Assembly: GCA_003220495.1 (NCBI GenBank)
Contig: QHSP01000089.1
Location: 1 to 33,426 of the forward strand
DNA: 33,426 bases
Direction of reading: 5' to 3'
Source: Candidatus Rokuibacteriota bacterium
GTDB lineage: Bacteria; Methylomirabilota; Methylomirabilia; Rokubacteriales; CSP1-6
Below the pieces are notes generated by a model. That model was not told the DNA's origin and made no database searches. It saw nothing but the letters and a program-made list of their open reading frames with translations. The translations under genes and the position numbers were made by a program. Of this stretch, positions 14,972-22,751 are shown one piece after another; within the stretch, counting starts at the first letter, position 1, and each line of letters starts with the position of its first letter.

Positions 14972-17071
14972 TTATCGCCGGAGCCGGAGCAGACGCGCGT
15001 TGAACGCGACGATCAGGGTCGAGACGGACATGAGCACCGCACCGACCGCTGGCGTGAGCAAGATGCCAGCAGGGTAGAGCACGCCTGCGGCCACCGGGAT
15101 GGCCAGCACGTTGTACCCGGTGGCCCACCACAGATTCTGGACCATCTTCCGGTAGGTCGCCCGGGCGAGCTCGACGATGGCCGTTACGTCGCGCGGGTCG
15201 GACCGGACCAGTACGATGTCCGCGGACTCGATCGCCACGTCGGTACCAGCACCGACCGCGATGCCGACGTCGGCCTGGGTGAGCGCAGGTGCGTCGTTCA
15301 CGCCGTCACCGGTCATCGCGACGGTTAGTCCTCGTGCCTGCACGTCCTTGATCTTGGTCGCCTTCTGGTCGGGAAGGACCTCGGCGAAGAACTCGTCGAG
15401 GTCGAGCTCGCGCGCCACCCAGCGCGCCACCGCCGAGGCATCCCCGGTGAGCATCATGACCCGGATGCCCATCGCCTTGAGCCGGGCGAGCGCCTCGCGC
15501 GACTCCGGACGGATCACGTCGGCCAGAGCGATCGCGCCCTCCACTCGCTCGTCGACCAGCACGTAGACGACGGTCTTCCCCTGCTCGGCCACTTCGCGCA
15601 TTCGGGGGTGATACGCGCTGAGCCCGGAAGCCTTCAGGTAGCCCGGGCTCACGACCTTGACCTTCACGCCCTCCACCAGCGCCTCGGCGCCCCTGCCCGG
15701 GATCGCTCTGAAGTCCTTAGGCGGCGCGACCGCGACTCCGCGCTCGCCGGCACTCCGGACCACGCCCGTCGCAATAGGGTGCTCCGACTGGCTCTCGAGG
15801 CTAGCCGCGAGGCGCAGCAACTCCTGCTCGCTCCGAGCGCCGAGCGAAATCACGTCGGTCACGCCGAAGCGGCCCTCAGTGAGCGTGCCCGTCTTGTCGA
15901 AGACGATCGCGTCGAGCGCTCGGGCGCGCTCGAAGGCCGAGCGATCGCGGATCAGGAGGCCGTTGGCCGCCGACAGCGCCGTGGACATCGCGACGACCAG
16001 CGGCACGGCGAGCCCCAGCGCATGCGGGCACGCGATGACCATGACGGTCACTGTGCGCTCTACGGCAAAGGGCAGACTCGTGCCGAGCGCAAGCCAGGCC
16101 CCGAGCGTCACGGCGCCACCCCCCAGAGCCACGCCCGTCAACCAGACCGCCGCGCGGTTGGCGAGATCCTGGGAGCGCGAGCGCGACTCCTGAGCCTGTC
16201 GGACCAGCGCGACGACCTGGGCGAGGTAGGTCTCATCGCCCGTCTTCGTCACCTCCACGGTGATCGCCGCTTCGCCGTTGACGGAGCCGCCGATCACCGC
16301 CGCGCCCTTCGCCTTCTCGACCGGCTTGCTCTCGCCCGTCAGCATCGCCTCATTGACGGAGGTGTGGCCATCAACGATCACGCCGTCGGTCGGAATCTTC
16401 TCCCCAGGCTTCACCAGCACACGATGGCCGCGCCGGAGCTCGGTGACTGGCACGTCGCGGGTGGCGCCGTCGCTCTGGACCAGGTGCGCCTCCGCCGGCA
16501 TGAGACGCACCAGGCTCTCGAGCGCCGCGGACGCGCCGAGCACCGACTTCATCTCGATCCAGTGGCCGACCAGCATAATGTCGATCAGCGTCGCCAGCTC
16601 CCAGAAGAAGTCTTCTCCGCGGAGGCCGAACACCACGGCGCTGCTATAGCCGTAGGCGACCGCGATCGCGAGGCCGATCAGCGTCATCATCCCTGGGCGC
16701 CATGTCCGGACTTCGCCGACCAGGCCGGTCAGGAACGGCCAGCCGCCGTAGAAGAAGATGGCTGAGGCGAGGACGAACTGGACGAGATTGTCGCCGGGGA
16801 ACGTCAGCGCGTCGTGGAGCCCGAGCCATCCCTGGATATGCGGGGCGAGAACGAGCACCGGCACCGTCAGGACGAGCGATACCCAGAAACGCCGCCGGAA
16901 GTCCGCAACCATGTGCGCGTGGTGGCTCGTGAGCGGGCGCGCACTCTCTCCCGGATGGCCGGGCGCCGCGTGGCGGGCGTGGTGCTCATGCTGTGGGAGT
17001 TGATCGGGCGGTCGGGGCCCTCCCGCCTGACCGTGGGCGTGATCGTGCGCATGACCGTGATGGTCCTTCAT
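14972..17071 (-). CDS. copB: Copper-type P1B ATPase (CopB-like, CPH motif)
   Basis: A 699-residue heavy-metal ATPase. The N-terminus is His-rich (MKDHHGHAHDHAHG, then HEHHARH and TSHHAH) and replaces the usual HMA domains. It has T245-G-E-S248 in the actuator domain, the transmembrane metal motif C348-P-H350, the phosphorylated D392 in DKTGT, and MLTGD and TGDGVNDAP in the P domain. CPH plus a His-rich tail marks the P1B-3 (CopB) group, which exports copper ions. I use ATG 17071, with AGGAGGGG close upstream, rather than a start 28 codons earlier that has no membrane or metal features. It is the last gene of the leftward cluster containing cytochromes and a porin-like protein. Silver could be an additional substrate. 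Confidence 0.9.
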   Translation of the reverse strand: MKDHHGHAHDHAHGQAGGPRPPDQLPQHEHHARHAAPGHPGESARPLTSHHAHMVADFRRRFWVSLVLTVPVLVLAPHIQGWLGLHDALTFPGDNLVQFVLASAIFFYGGWPFLTGLVGEVRTWRPGMMTLIGLAIAVAYGYSSAVVFGLRGEDFFWELATLIDIMLVGHWIEMKSVLGASAALESLVRLMPAEAHLVQSDGATRDVPVTELRRGHRVLVKPGEKIPTDGVIVDGHTSVNEAMLTGESKPVEKAKGAAVIGGSVNGEAAITVEVTKTGDETYLAQVVALVRQAQESRSRSQDLANRAAVWLTGVALGGGAVTLGAWLALGTSLPFAVERTVTVMVIACPHALGLAVPLVVAMSTALSAANGLLIRDRSAFERARALDAIVFDKTGTLTEGRFGVTDVISLGARSEQELLRLAASLESQSEHPIATGVVRSAGERGVAVAPPKDFRAIPGRGAEALVEGVKVKVVSPGYLKASGLSAYHPRMREVAEQGKTVVYVLVDERVEGAIALADVIRPESREALARLKAMGIRVMMLTGDASAVARWVARELDLDEFFAEVLPDQKATKIKDVQARGLTVAMTGDGVNDAPALTQADVGIAVGAGTDVAIESADIVLVRSDPRDVTAIVELARATYRKMVQNLWWATGYNVLAIPVAAGVLYPAGILLTPAVGAVLMSVSTLIVAFNARLLRLRR

Positions 17072-17213
17072 GCGCCCCTCCTCTCGCCGCGGTCGTTCAC
17101 GTCGCTTCGGAAGAGATGGTCTGCTGGATCGCCCTTCGGCCACGCGAACCGCCACCCTTTAGGCGTCGCGGGACCAAGGATGGCAATAGCGACGACTGGT
17201 CCGCAAGCATTCA

Positions 17214-17573
17214 CTACGGCTTCTCCAACACGACCGTGACAATCTCGGCGACCTCGTTGCCGCCCTCGTGCTTGGTCGTGACGCTCACGATCCAGCCCGG
17301 CTTGAGATCGGACAACGCGAGCGGCTGCTCGACAAACCCGGTCTTCGCGGATTCGGGCGGGCGCGCGAACTTAACGATCTTTGACTCCGGTTTGAGGACG
17401 ATGGTCACTTCGCGCGTCTCACCCTTTGCCGTCGTCTGGAGCGTCAGCGTCTTGCCCGATGCGTCAATCGCTTTCACCGCGCCTGAGATCGGCCCCTCGT
17501 CTGCAACAGAGTGGGCGGCGCTCACGACGGCGCCGACCACGAGCGCCACGATTACGAACATTGCCTTGGTCAC
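17214..17573 (-). CDS. Small periplasmic protein, unknown function
   Basis: A 119-residue protein with an N-terminal signal peptide (MFVIVALVVGAVVSAAHSVADE region) and a mature part rich in beta strands: GPISGAVKAIDASGKTLTLQ, then EVTIVLKPESKIV, then GWIVSVTTKHEGG and AEIVTVVLE. This resembles small OB-fold-like secreted proteins (the DUF5666 type), but I cannot assign it firmly. The start is GTG 17573, just after AGGAGA; an ATG at 17558 is the alternative. It lies between the three-haem cytochrome gene and the copper ATPase on the same strand, so a periplasmic role in the same process is likely. No cysteines or Met clusters that would suggest metal binding. Confidence 0.6.
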   Translation of the reverse strand: MTKAMFVIVALVVGAVVSAAHSVADEGPISGAVKAIDASGKTLTLQTTAKGETREVTIVLKPESKIVKFARPPESAKTGFVEQPLALSDLKPGWIVSVTTKHEGGNEVAEIVTVVLEKP

Positions 17574-17605
17574 ATCATTCTCCTGTGCACGGTATCTTCG
17601 GCCGC

Positions 17606-18844
17606 TCAGCGAGATCCTGTCTGCGCCGATTGTCCGCCACGGGACAGCGACAGCACGTAGTACGCCAGGTCCCATACCTGATCGGGTTCGAGCGAGTCGC
17701 CATACGATGGCATCGGTGTGCCCGCGAGCCCCGTCACGAGCGTCCGATACACGTCCTCCGGCCGCGCGCCGTTCTTGAAGCGCGCGGGCCGGGTTAGATC
17801 CGTCGCGGCGATCGACAGGTCGCGATTGTCCTTGAGCATCGGCGCGGAGGGCCCGTCACCACGGCCGCGCGTGCCGTGGCACGCCAGGCACTCGGCATCG
17901 CCGTAGAGTTGCTTGCCGCGGGTCAGCCGCTCCGGCGTCAGGGGGGGCGGCGCGGGCACGGTAACGGTCTTGACCACACCCCGCTGCCAGAAGCCGCGGT
18001 TCAGGCTCTTGACGTACTCGAGGACCTCGAGCCGCTGCGCCACAGGCATGTGCTGGAAGCTCGGCATGATGCGATGGCCGCGCAGGCCGATGGTCATTGG
18101 ACCGCCGCTGCTGCGCACGCCCTCCGTCAGGGTCCGGAAGAGATCGGCCGTCGTCGGGAGCTGGCCCGACGGCGTGGAGCGGAACTTGAACTCCGCGCTG
18201 GTGAAGTCTCGCGGCTGCGGCGCGCGTCGAGGGGAGAGCATGGACCCGACCGAACCGTCGCCCTTGCCCGTGACGCCGTGGCATGGGACACACGCCATGA
18301 CAAAGATGTCGCGGCCCATCGCGATACTCTCGGGATGCCCCCAGGGCACGTGCGGTCCGTTGTGCCCGGAGAACGTGTGCTGATATGCCATCACGGCCCA
18401 TCGGTCATCGACCGAGAGCTCCCCCTTCCATGGAGGCATGGCTGAGCCCTTGCCCTTGAACGGCTCCACTTGTCCGCCCTCGCTCACTCGCCAGAACCAG
18501 TAGTTGTCGCGCATCTCCGCGACGCCGTCCTTGTCGCGGAAGTCCGGGGGCTTGAGCGGTAACGCGACGCCGGCGGGGCCTTTACCGTCCCCCTGGTCGC
18601 CGTGGCAGACTGCGCAGCGGCTTGCGTAGACCTCCTTGCCGCGAGTGATCATGGCGGGGTCCGTCCAGACGCTCGTCGGCACGTGGATGTCGGCGTACTC
18701 GAGCGGCGCTGGCATGTGAGCGTGTCCGCCCTTTTCCTCGTGCTTGTCGCCATTCGCCCGCGTGGCCGGCGGCGGGACGAGCCAGAGACCGACGAGCAGC
18801 CCGAGCACGCCGATCGCCAACGATGTGAAGAGTTTGGCTCGCAT
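17606..18844 (-). CDS. Three-haem cytochrome c, periplasmic
   Basis: A 412-residue secreted protein with a signal peptide (residues 1-30) and three cytochrome c domains, each with a CxxCH haem site: C77-AV-C80-H81, C185-VP-C188-H189 and C319-LA-C322-H323. Each is followed by a late Met in a PP/MP context (SAMPPWKGE, HRIMPSFQHMP, TPMPSYGD) that can be the axial ligand. Domains of this kind are of the mono-haem cytochrome c type and shuttle electrons in the periplasm. The segment GDKHEEKGGHAHMPAP near the N-terminus is His-rich. ATG 18844 follows GAGGAGAGG. It is directly downstream of the porin-like haem protein (12 bp), so the two are probably partners. Confidence 0.88.
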   Translation of the reverse strand: MRAKLFTSLAIGVLGLLVGLWLVPPPATRANGDKHEEKGGHAHMPAPLEYADIHVPTSVWTDPAMITRGKEVYASRCAVCHGDQGDGKGPAGVALPLKPPDFRDKDGVAEMRDNYWFWRVSEGGQVEPFKGKGSAMPPWKGELSVDDRWAVMAYQHTFSGHNGPHVPWGHPESIAMGRDIFVMACVPCHGVTGKGDGSVGSMLSPRRAPQPRDFTSAEFKFRSTPSGQLPTTADLFRTLTEGVRSSGGPMTIGLRGHRIMPSFQHMPVAQRLEVLEYVKSLNRGFWQRGVVKTVTVPAPPPLTPERLTRGKQLYGDAECLACHGTRGRGDGPSAPMLKDNRDLSIAATDLTRPARFKNGARPEDVYRTLVTGLAGTPMPSYGDSLEPDQVWDLAYYVLSLSRGGQSAQTGSR

Positions 18845-18856
18845 GTCGGCCTCTCC

Positions 18857-20293
18857 TCAGAAGCCCCAGTCGATGCCGACGAAGAGCTGATTGCGCCAGT
18901 TCCGTAGCGGACTGTTCTCGACGAAGCTCCGGAGGTTCACGCTGTCGCGGACGAAGAACGCGATATTCTGCCAGGGATAGAACTTCGCCTGCAAGGACAA
19001 CACGGAGCCGTCACGCTTCTCGTCCTTGAGGCCACCGGCCCAGAGCTGGTCGAACCGGCTCGATAGCATGACCTTCTCGTGGACGAGATAGTCCACTTGA
19101 ATCGTGAGACCGGTCGCTGAGCGGTCGAAGCTCCCTCGCAGCTCCCCCGGCAGGCCGTAGAGCCGATCCCAGATCACCGCGCCGTAGACGTCAAGCTGCT
19201 TCCATCGAACGTTGGCCGCCATGCCGTACCGCAATCGGTCGAGGCGGTTGCTACCTGGCTGGTTATGGTCCTCTGGATCGGGCGCGCGGACGACGCCGAA
19301 CCCCCAGTTCATCAGCGCGGAGACGTTGAACGTGAACTCACCGCGGTCCAGGAGATCGAAACGCGCCGCCATGTAGGTGTTGAACCCCTCGTTCTCGCGG
19401 AGGAAGCCGACCTGGCCGAGGACGACATCATTTAACATGGCGTGAAAATCGGCTCCCGGGGCGCCGGACGTGTTGTACATGACTTGGTCTGTCGCGAGCT
19501 GCGGCTCGCGCTCATCGCGATTCTTGAACAGCCCGAAGAACTTCGAGGCGAATGCGTATGGGACAACGGGCAGGCGCTCGACCTTACCGTGGGCGACCTC
19601 GAGCTCCGTCGGCGCGATGAGCTGGCGGTTGGTCGCGTAGGAGAAGTTCGTGTTCGGATCGACCTTGCCGGCCATCAGCATCGGACCATGCATAGAGAAG
19701 CCACCGTGCGTCCCGACCATCGTCTGGCCGCCCATTTCCATGGTCGGGGCGCCAAGCGCGCCGAGAAGGCGCCCGAGGTTGAGCATGAAGAACGCCTCCT
19801 TGCCGAGACCGAACTGACCCCTCTGAAAGTAGCGGCCGTTCTCGAACGCGACCGCGTTCGGCTCGCCTTCGATCTCGATGAAGATGCTCAGCTCGGGCAG
19901 AAGAGGCCGCGCCACGAACAGGGTGATCTCGTCAGGTGGAGCGAACTTCGTCTCGGTCTCTCGAGGAGACGCACTGTACTCGAAGAGCCCGCCCTCGACT
20001 CGAAGGGCAAGGCTGTCGATCAGCGTCTTGACCGTGCCGTCCTCCCTGACGTTCGTCACGATTCCGCCTGGCTGGGCGGCACTCGGGATCTGGAAGCCCA
20101 TCATGTGGAACTGCTCGCCGAACCGGTTCAGTCTCGGTGGACGAGTGTGGCAGGCGTTGCACTGAAGGTCGTACTGTCGCGCAAAGGCGGGAACCGCCTC
20201 CGCTCGCCCGGGACCGGCGACGGCGACCAGTCCTGCGAGCAGCGCGAGCAGACCTGCCGCGATAAACACGACCACAGTGAGGCGTTTGAGCAT
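18857..20293 (-). CDS. Outer-membrane porin-like protein with one haem c site
   Basis: A 478-residue protein with a signal peptide (residues 1-33) followed immediately by a haem site C45-NA-C48-H49 in AVPAFARQYDLQCNACHT (shortened). The rest is a long series of alternating, aromatic-rich strands ending in VGIDWGF; a terminal Phe after amphipathic strands is typical of outer-membrane beta barrels. The N-terminal segment PAFARQY...CNACH...PRLNRFGEQF is one I know from secreted proteins beside multihaem cytochromes in environmental bacteria. ATG 20293 follows AGGAGGGAGG; the open frame extends 22 codons further without signal features. Presumed role: a haem-plugged barrel for electron or metal passage, working with the three-haem cytochrome encoded next. 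Confidence 0.78.
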   Translation of the reverse strand: MLKRLTVVVFIAAGLLALLAGLVAVAGPGRAEAVPAFARQYDLQCNACHTRPPRLNRFGEQFHMMGFQIPSAAQPGGIVTNVREDGTVKTLIDSLALRVEGGLFEYSASPRETETKFAPPDEITLFVARPLLPELSIFIEIEGEPNAVAFENGRYFQRGQFGLGKEAFFMLNLGRLLGALGAPTMEMGGQTMVGTHGGFSMHGPMLMAGKVDPNTNFSYATNRQLIAPTELEVAHGKVERLPVVPYAFASKFFGLFKNRDEREPQLATDQVMYNTSGAPGADFHAMLNDVVLGQVGFLRENEGFNTYMAARFDLLDRGEFTFNVSALMNWGFGVVRAPDPEDHNQPGSNRLDRLRYGMAANVRWKQLDVYGAVIWDRLYGLPGELRGSFDRSATGLTIQVDYLVHEKVMLSSRFDQLWAGGLKDEKRDGSVLSLQAKFYPWQNIAFFVRDSVNLRSFVENSPLRNWRNQLFVGIDWGF

Positions 20294-20395
20294 GCCCCTC
20301 CCTCCTATCACCTGGAACCTGGACGGACGCCGCGACACACGCGGGCGCGTGCCGGGCAACGGCCAGGAGCGAACGCGGCGTGAGGGAGAGGGCTC

Positions 20396-20731
20396 TTAGA
20401 TCAGGAGCGCGGCGTGCAACAGGAAGAGCGGGGGGGAGCTCGTCGGCGCCGGTGCCGACGTTGGGTGCGCACGGAGTCTCTCGAGGTCGCCGATGACCGG
20501 CAGAACGATGCCGGTCGGAAGGAGGGCCGGCACATCGACATCGGAGTCGGCACGAAGAGCCTCACAGGAGCCGCCGTGAGCGGCCTCGTCACTGCCGCTC
20601 TCGGGATGGTCCTCGCTGTGGGTCGTCACCGCTCCGGCGTGAGCGTGAAACGGAGCCGCGCAGATATGACCGAACACGACGAACATAGCTACACTGACGA
20701 GCAGCCAGGACGACAGATGTCGGCCGTTCAT
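20396..20731 (-). CDS. Small secreted or membrane His-rich protein
   Basis: A 111-residue protein opening the leftward metal cluster. An N-terminal hydrophobic segment (LSSWLLVSVAMFVVFGHICAA) is followed by a His-containing stretch (PFHAHAGAVTTHSEDHPE, then DEAAHGGSCEAL) and a hydrophobic C-terminus (LFLLHAALLI). Small proteins of this layout are common beside copper and silver resistance genes, but no specific family is recognised. ATG 20731 is chosen because a perfect TTGACA/TAGTCT promoter (20739-20767) ends only about 8 bases upstream; an in-frame ATG at 20767 would lie in that promoter. The transcript would then be leaderless or nearly so. Confidence 0.6.
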   Translation of the reverse strand: MNGRHLSSWLLVSVAMFVVFGHICAAPFHAHAGAVTTHSEDHPESGSDEAAHGGSCEALRADSDVDVPALLPTGIVLPVIGDLERLRAHPTSAPAPTSSPPLFLLHAALLI

Positions 20732-20738
20732 TATGGTC

Positions 20739-20767
20739 AGACTAATGAGCGCCCAGCGCCATGTCAA
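20739..20767 (-). promoter_or_regulatory. Promoter of the leftward cytochrome/CopB cluster
   Basis: On the minus strand, TTGACA (20762-20767) and TAGTCT (20739-20744) are separated by exactly 17 bp. Transcription would begin around 20732, at or next to the ATG of the first gene. It is divergent from, and about 90 bp away from, the MerR-type promoter at 20858. Confidence 0.65.
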
Positions 20768-20857
20768 GCACCGGGGGCGCTCCTTGTGTTGGAGATACGT
20801 GAAACGGCCGCAGGTGAGGACACCGTGAAATGACCGCTCTTGCCGGTGGTCTCCTTC

Positions 20858-20889
20858 TTGACCTTGCCCTAGGGGGCAAGCCTTATCCT
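20858..20889 (+). promoter_or_regulatory. MerR-type promoter/operator of the second MerR gene
   Basis: TTGACC (20858-20863) is followed by the perfect dyad CTTGCCC-TAGG-GGGCAAG (20863-20880) and TTATCC (20883-20888), a 19-bp spacer. The arrangement closely mirrors CueR/ZntR-type promoters, which sense Cu, Zn, Cd or Hg. The predicted start, near 20895, falls on the GTG codon at 20896. Confidence 0.8.
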
Positions 20890-20895
20890 ACTCTC

Positions 20896-21417
20896 GTGGC
20901 GCGAGACGGACTGCTCATCGGAGAGGTGGCGACGCGCAGCGGCCTGAGCCGCAAGGCTCTGCGGTTGTACGAGGCGCGAGGCATCCTCCCGCCATCGCGA
21001 CGCACGCCGTCCGGCTACCGCACGTACCCCCTGGATGTTCTCGGCGTGCTCCACTTCATAGCGCAAGCCCGACGCCTAGGACTGACCCTGGCCGAGATCG
21101 GGAGCGTCGTCGCGCTTCGGTCCGCAAAGCCAGGCCCGTGCGTTCACGTGCGCGCTCTCCTGGAGCGAAAGGTCGCGGACTTGGACAACCTGCGGCGCGA
21201 GCTTCGGCGCATTCTCGATTCCTGGGATGCCTCGAGTCAGCGTCGGGGCGTCGTCTGCCAGCACATCGAGGGCGAAGGAGGTGAAACGTCATGGAGAGAG
21301 TCTCACTCTGCCCAGCCTGCACGGCCTGCCCCGAGGTCGTCATGGAAGGCGATACCATCCGCATCGGCGAAGACACGAACGTCGTCGTCCTCAAGAAAGC
21401 GGAATGGAACGTGCTAG
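20896..21417 (+). CDS. MerR-family metal-sensing regulator (second copy)
   Basis: The winged helix-turn-helix (residues 6-75: LLIGEVATRSGLSRKALRLYE, shortened; RRTPSGYRTY) is followed by the dimer helix and metal-loop signature. C82 (KPGPCVHVR) and C121 (GVVCQHIEG) are present, but W110 stands where mercury sensors have the middle cysteine, pointing to a two-cysteine site as in copper or zinc sensors. I start at GTG 20896 because the MerR operator at 20858-20889 would otherwise lie inside the gene; the frame itself is open from ATG 20830. The 3' end is odd: after GEGGETS the frame has no stop and runs 127 bp into the next gene with a low-complexity Ser/Arg-rich tail, so the true stop may have been lost. 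Confidence 0.85.
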   Translation: MARDGLLIGEVATRSGLSRKALRLYEARGILPPSRRTPSGYRTYPLDVLGVLHFIAQARRLGLTLAEIGSVVALRSAKPGPCVHVRALLERKVADLDNLRRELRRILDSWDASSQRRGVVCQHIEGEGGETSWRESHSAQPARPAPRSSWKAIPSASAKTRTSSSSRKRNGTC

Positions 21418-21455
21418 TCGAAGCCATCAAGTCCGGCCGGCTCGACCGGGTGTGA
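21291..21455 (+). CDS. 54-residue CxxCxxC protein
   Basis: ATG 21291 is preceded by AAGGAGGTGA (21275-21284), the best ribosome site in the window. The product begins MERVSLCPACTACPEV, with cysteines spaced C7-x-x-C10-x-x-C13, then an acidic and hydrophobic segment (GDTIRIGEDTNVVVLKKAEW) and a C-terminal helix. The cysteine cluster suggests binding of a soft metal or an Fe-S centre; I recognise no named family. It overlaps the 3' end of the second MerR gene in another frame; the balance of evidence favours this small frame being real there. Under the MerR promoter it would be made together with its regulator and could be a cytoplasmic metal buffer. Confidence 0.7.
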   Translation: MERVSLCPACTACPEVVMEGDTIRIGEDTNVVVLKKAEWNVLVEAIKSGRLDRV

Positions 21456-21462
21456 TCGGCGT

Positions 21463-21498
21463 GGAGGCGTCGGGTTGAGCCCCGGCGCCTCCGTTTCT
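21463..21498 (+). terminator. Terminator between the MerR operon and cusB
   Basis: GGAGGCGTCGGG (21463-21474) pairs over 12 bp, with one G-T wobble, with CCCGGCGCCTCC (21481-21492) around a six-base loop, followed by GTTTCT. It starts 8 bases after the stop of the 54-residue gene and lies before the convergent cusB stop at 21516. The T-run is short, so it may need help or act mainly as a hairpin boundary. Confidence 0.6.
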
Positions 21499-21515
21499 CA
21501 CCGCGCCCAAGCAGC

Positions 21516-22751
21516 TCATCCACCAGAGCGCGTGCGGCCGGCCTCCGCCCGCAAGAAGAAGCTTCCGCTGGTCACGACAAGCTCACCCGGCTTCACGCCA
21601 TCGAGCACCTCGAGCGACTCGCCGAGCGCGGCGCCGAGCTTCACGGACCGTTCCGCGAAGCGCCCCTCGCCGCCCTCCACCAGGACGTAGACGACGTTGC
21701 GGTTGCCCACGGCCTGGACGGCGTCCCGCGGCACGAGCGTGACGTGGCCGCCGGAGCGTGACTCGAAGCTGAGCGTCACGTACATGCCCAGTCGCAGATC
21801 GCCGCCCTTGTTCGGCACCTCCACGCGCACCCTGGCGGTTCGCGTGGCGGGATCGACCCGCGGGTCGATGTAGGCGACGCGCCCGCGCAGTGGCGCCACG
21901 GTGCTCACAGGCACCGTCACTGTCGCTTGGCTTCCGACGCGGACAACCGGGAAGTCCTTCTCGTAGAGATCGCCGATCGCCCAGACGGTGCTGAGGTCGG
22001 TGACCGTGAAGAGCTCTTGCCCCGCGCTCACCACCTGGCCCGGATTCACGCCTCGCGCGATCACCACCCCGTCCGCGGGCGCTCGGACCGTGACCTCCGA
22101 GACCACGTGCGACGCATCCGTGAGACGGGAGACATCGTCCGGCCCGAGCCCCAGCAACAGGAGGCGCTGGCGTGCCGCGGCGACCTCGGTCTCATGGCCG
22201 GTGTGGATCGCCGTGATCTCTTCCAGCTCCTGACGGCTCGCCGCGCCGAGCGTCGCGAGCTTCTGCGTTCGCTCGAGCTTCTGATGATCGGCGTTCAGCA
22301 TGGCCTGCATCGCGAGATACTTCATCTGCGCCTCGGCCAGCTCCACGCTGAAGATCACGGTCAGCGGCTGACCGCGCGTGACGGCCGTGCCCAGCTCGAC
22401 CGTCACCTGACGGACGACGCCCCCGACGAGCGCGTTCACCTTCGTGTCGCGGTAGGCGTTGGACATGACCGTCCCCGGAACCGTCAGCGTGGCGCTCGCC
22501 GGCACGCTTCGAGCCGCCGTCGTCTTGATCCCGGCCCGCTCGACCGCTTCAGGCGTGAGCACGACCTCAACGCTCTCGTCACTCTTCGCGGCTTCTCGAC
22601 TGGCCTGCACCGCCTCCGGCCCCGCCGAAATCCCACCGCCACCAGCCGGCCGACCACGGCCGGGACGCTCGGTCCACACCACGCCGGCCACCATTCCGAC
22701 GGCGATCAGCGCGACGGCGCCGACGCCTTGCGCAATGTGCCTCCGAGTCAT
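21516..22751 (-). CDS. cusB: CusB-type periplasmic adaptor of an RND metal efflux pump
   Basis: A 411-residue membrane-fusion protein. A single N-terminal membrane anchor (AVALIAVGMVAGVVW) precedes the adaptor core: barrel-sandwich halves around VNALVGGVVRQVTVELGTAV and VRAPADGVVIARGVNPGQVV, a helical hairpin (about residues 150-215) and beta-barrel and membrane-proximal domains. In the tripartite system it links the RND pump to the outer-membrane channel and, in copper pumps, delivers metal. The N-terminal Met cluster of E. coli CusB is not visible here. ATG 22751 overlaps the stop of the outer-membrane gene (ATGA). Last gene of its cluster; a terminator-like hairpin lies just beyond. Confidence 0.88.
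   Translation of the reverse strand: MTRRHIAQGVGAVALIAVGMVAGVVWTERPGRGRPAGGGGISAGPEAVQASREAAKSDESVEVVLTPEAVERAGIKTTAARSVPASATLTVPGTVMSNAYRDTKVNALVGGVVRQVTVELGTAVTRGQPLTVIFSVELAEAQMKYLAMQAMLNADHQKLERTQKLATLGAASRQELEEITAIHTGHETEVAAARQRLLLLGLGPDDVSRLTDASHVVSEVTVRAPADGVVIARGVNPGQVVSAGQELFTVTDLSTVWAIGDLYEKDFPVVRVGSQATVTVPVSTVAPLRGRVAYIDPRVDPATRTARVRVEVPNKGGDLRLGMYVTLSFESRSGGHVTLVPRDAVQAVGNRNVVYVLVEGGEGRFAERSVKLGAALGESLEVLDGVKPGELVVTSGSFFLRAEAGRTRSGG

Noticed and set aside
14966-14981. CCGGCG-TTAT-CGCCGG hairpin between the MFS and ATPase genes as a terminator
   Set aside because: Only 6 bp, no T-run on either strand and it overlaps the ATPase stop codon; too weak to call.
15608-16765. 385-residue plus-strand ORF opposite the copper ATPase
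   Set aside because: Shadow of the ATPase gene; low-complexity Arg/His/Asp composition.
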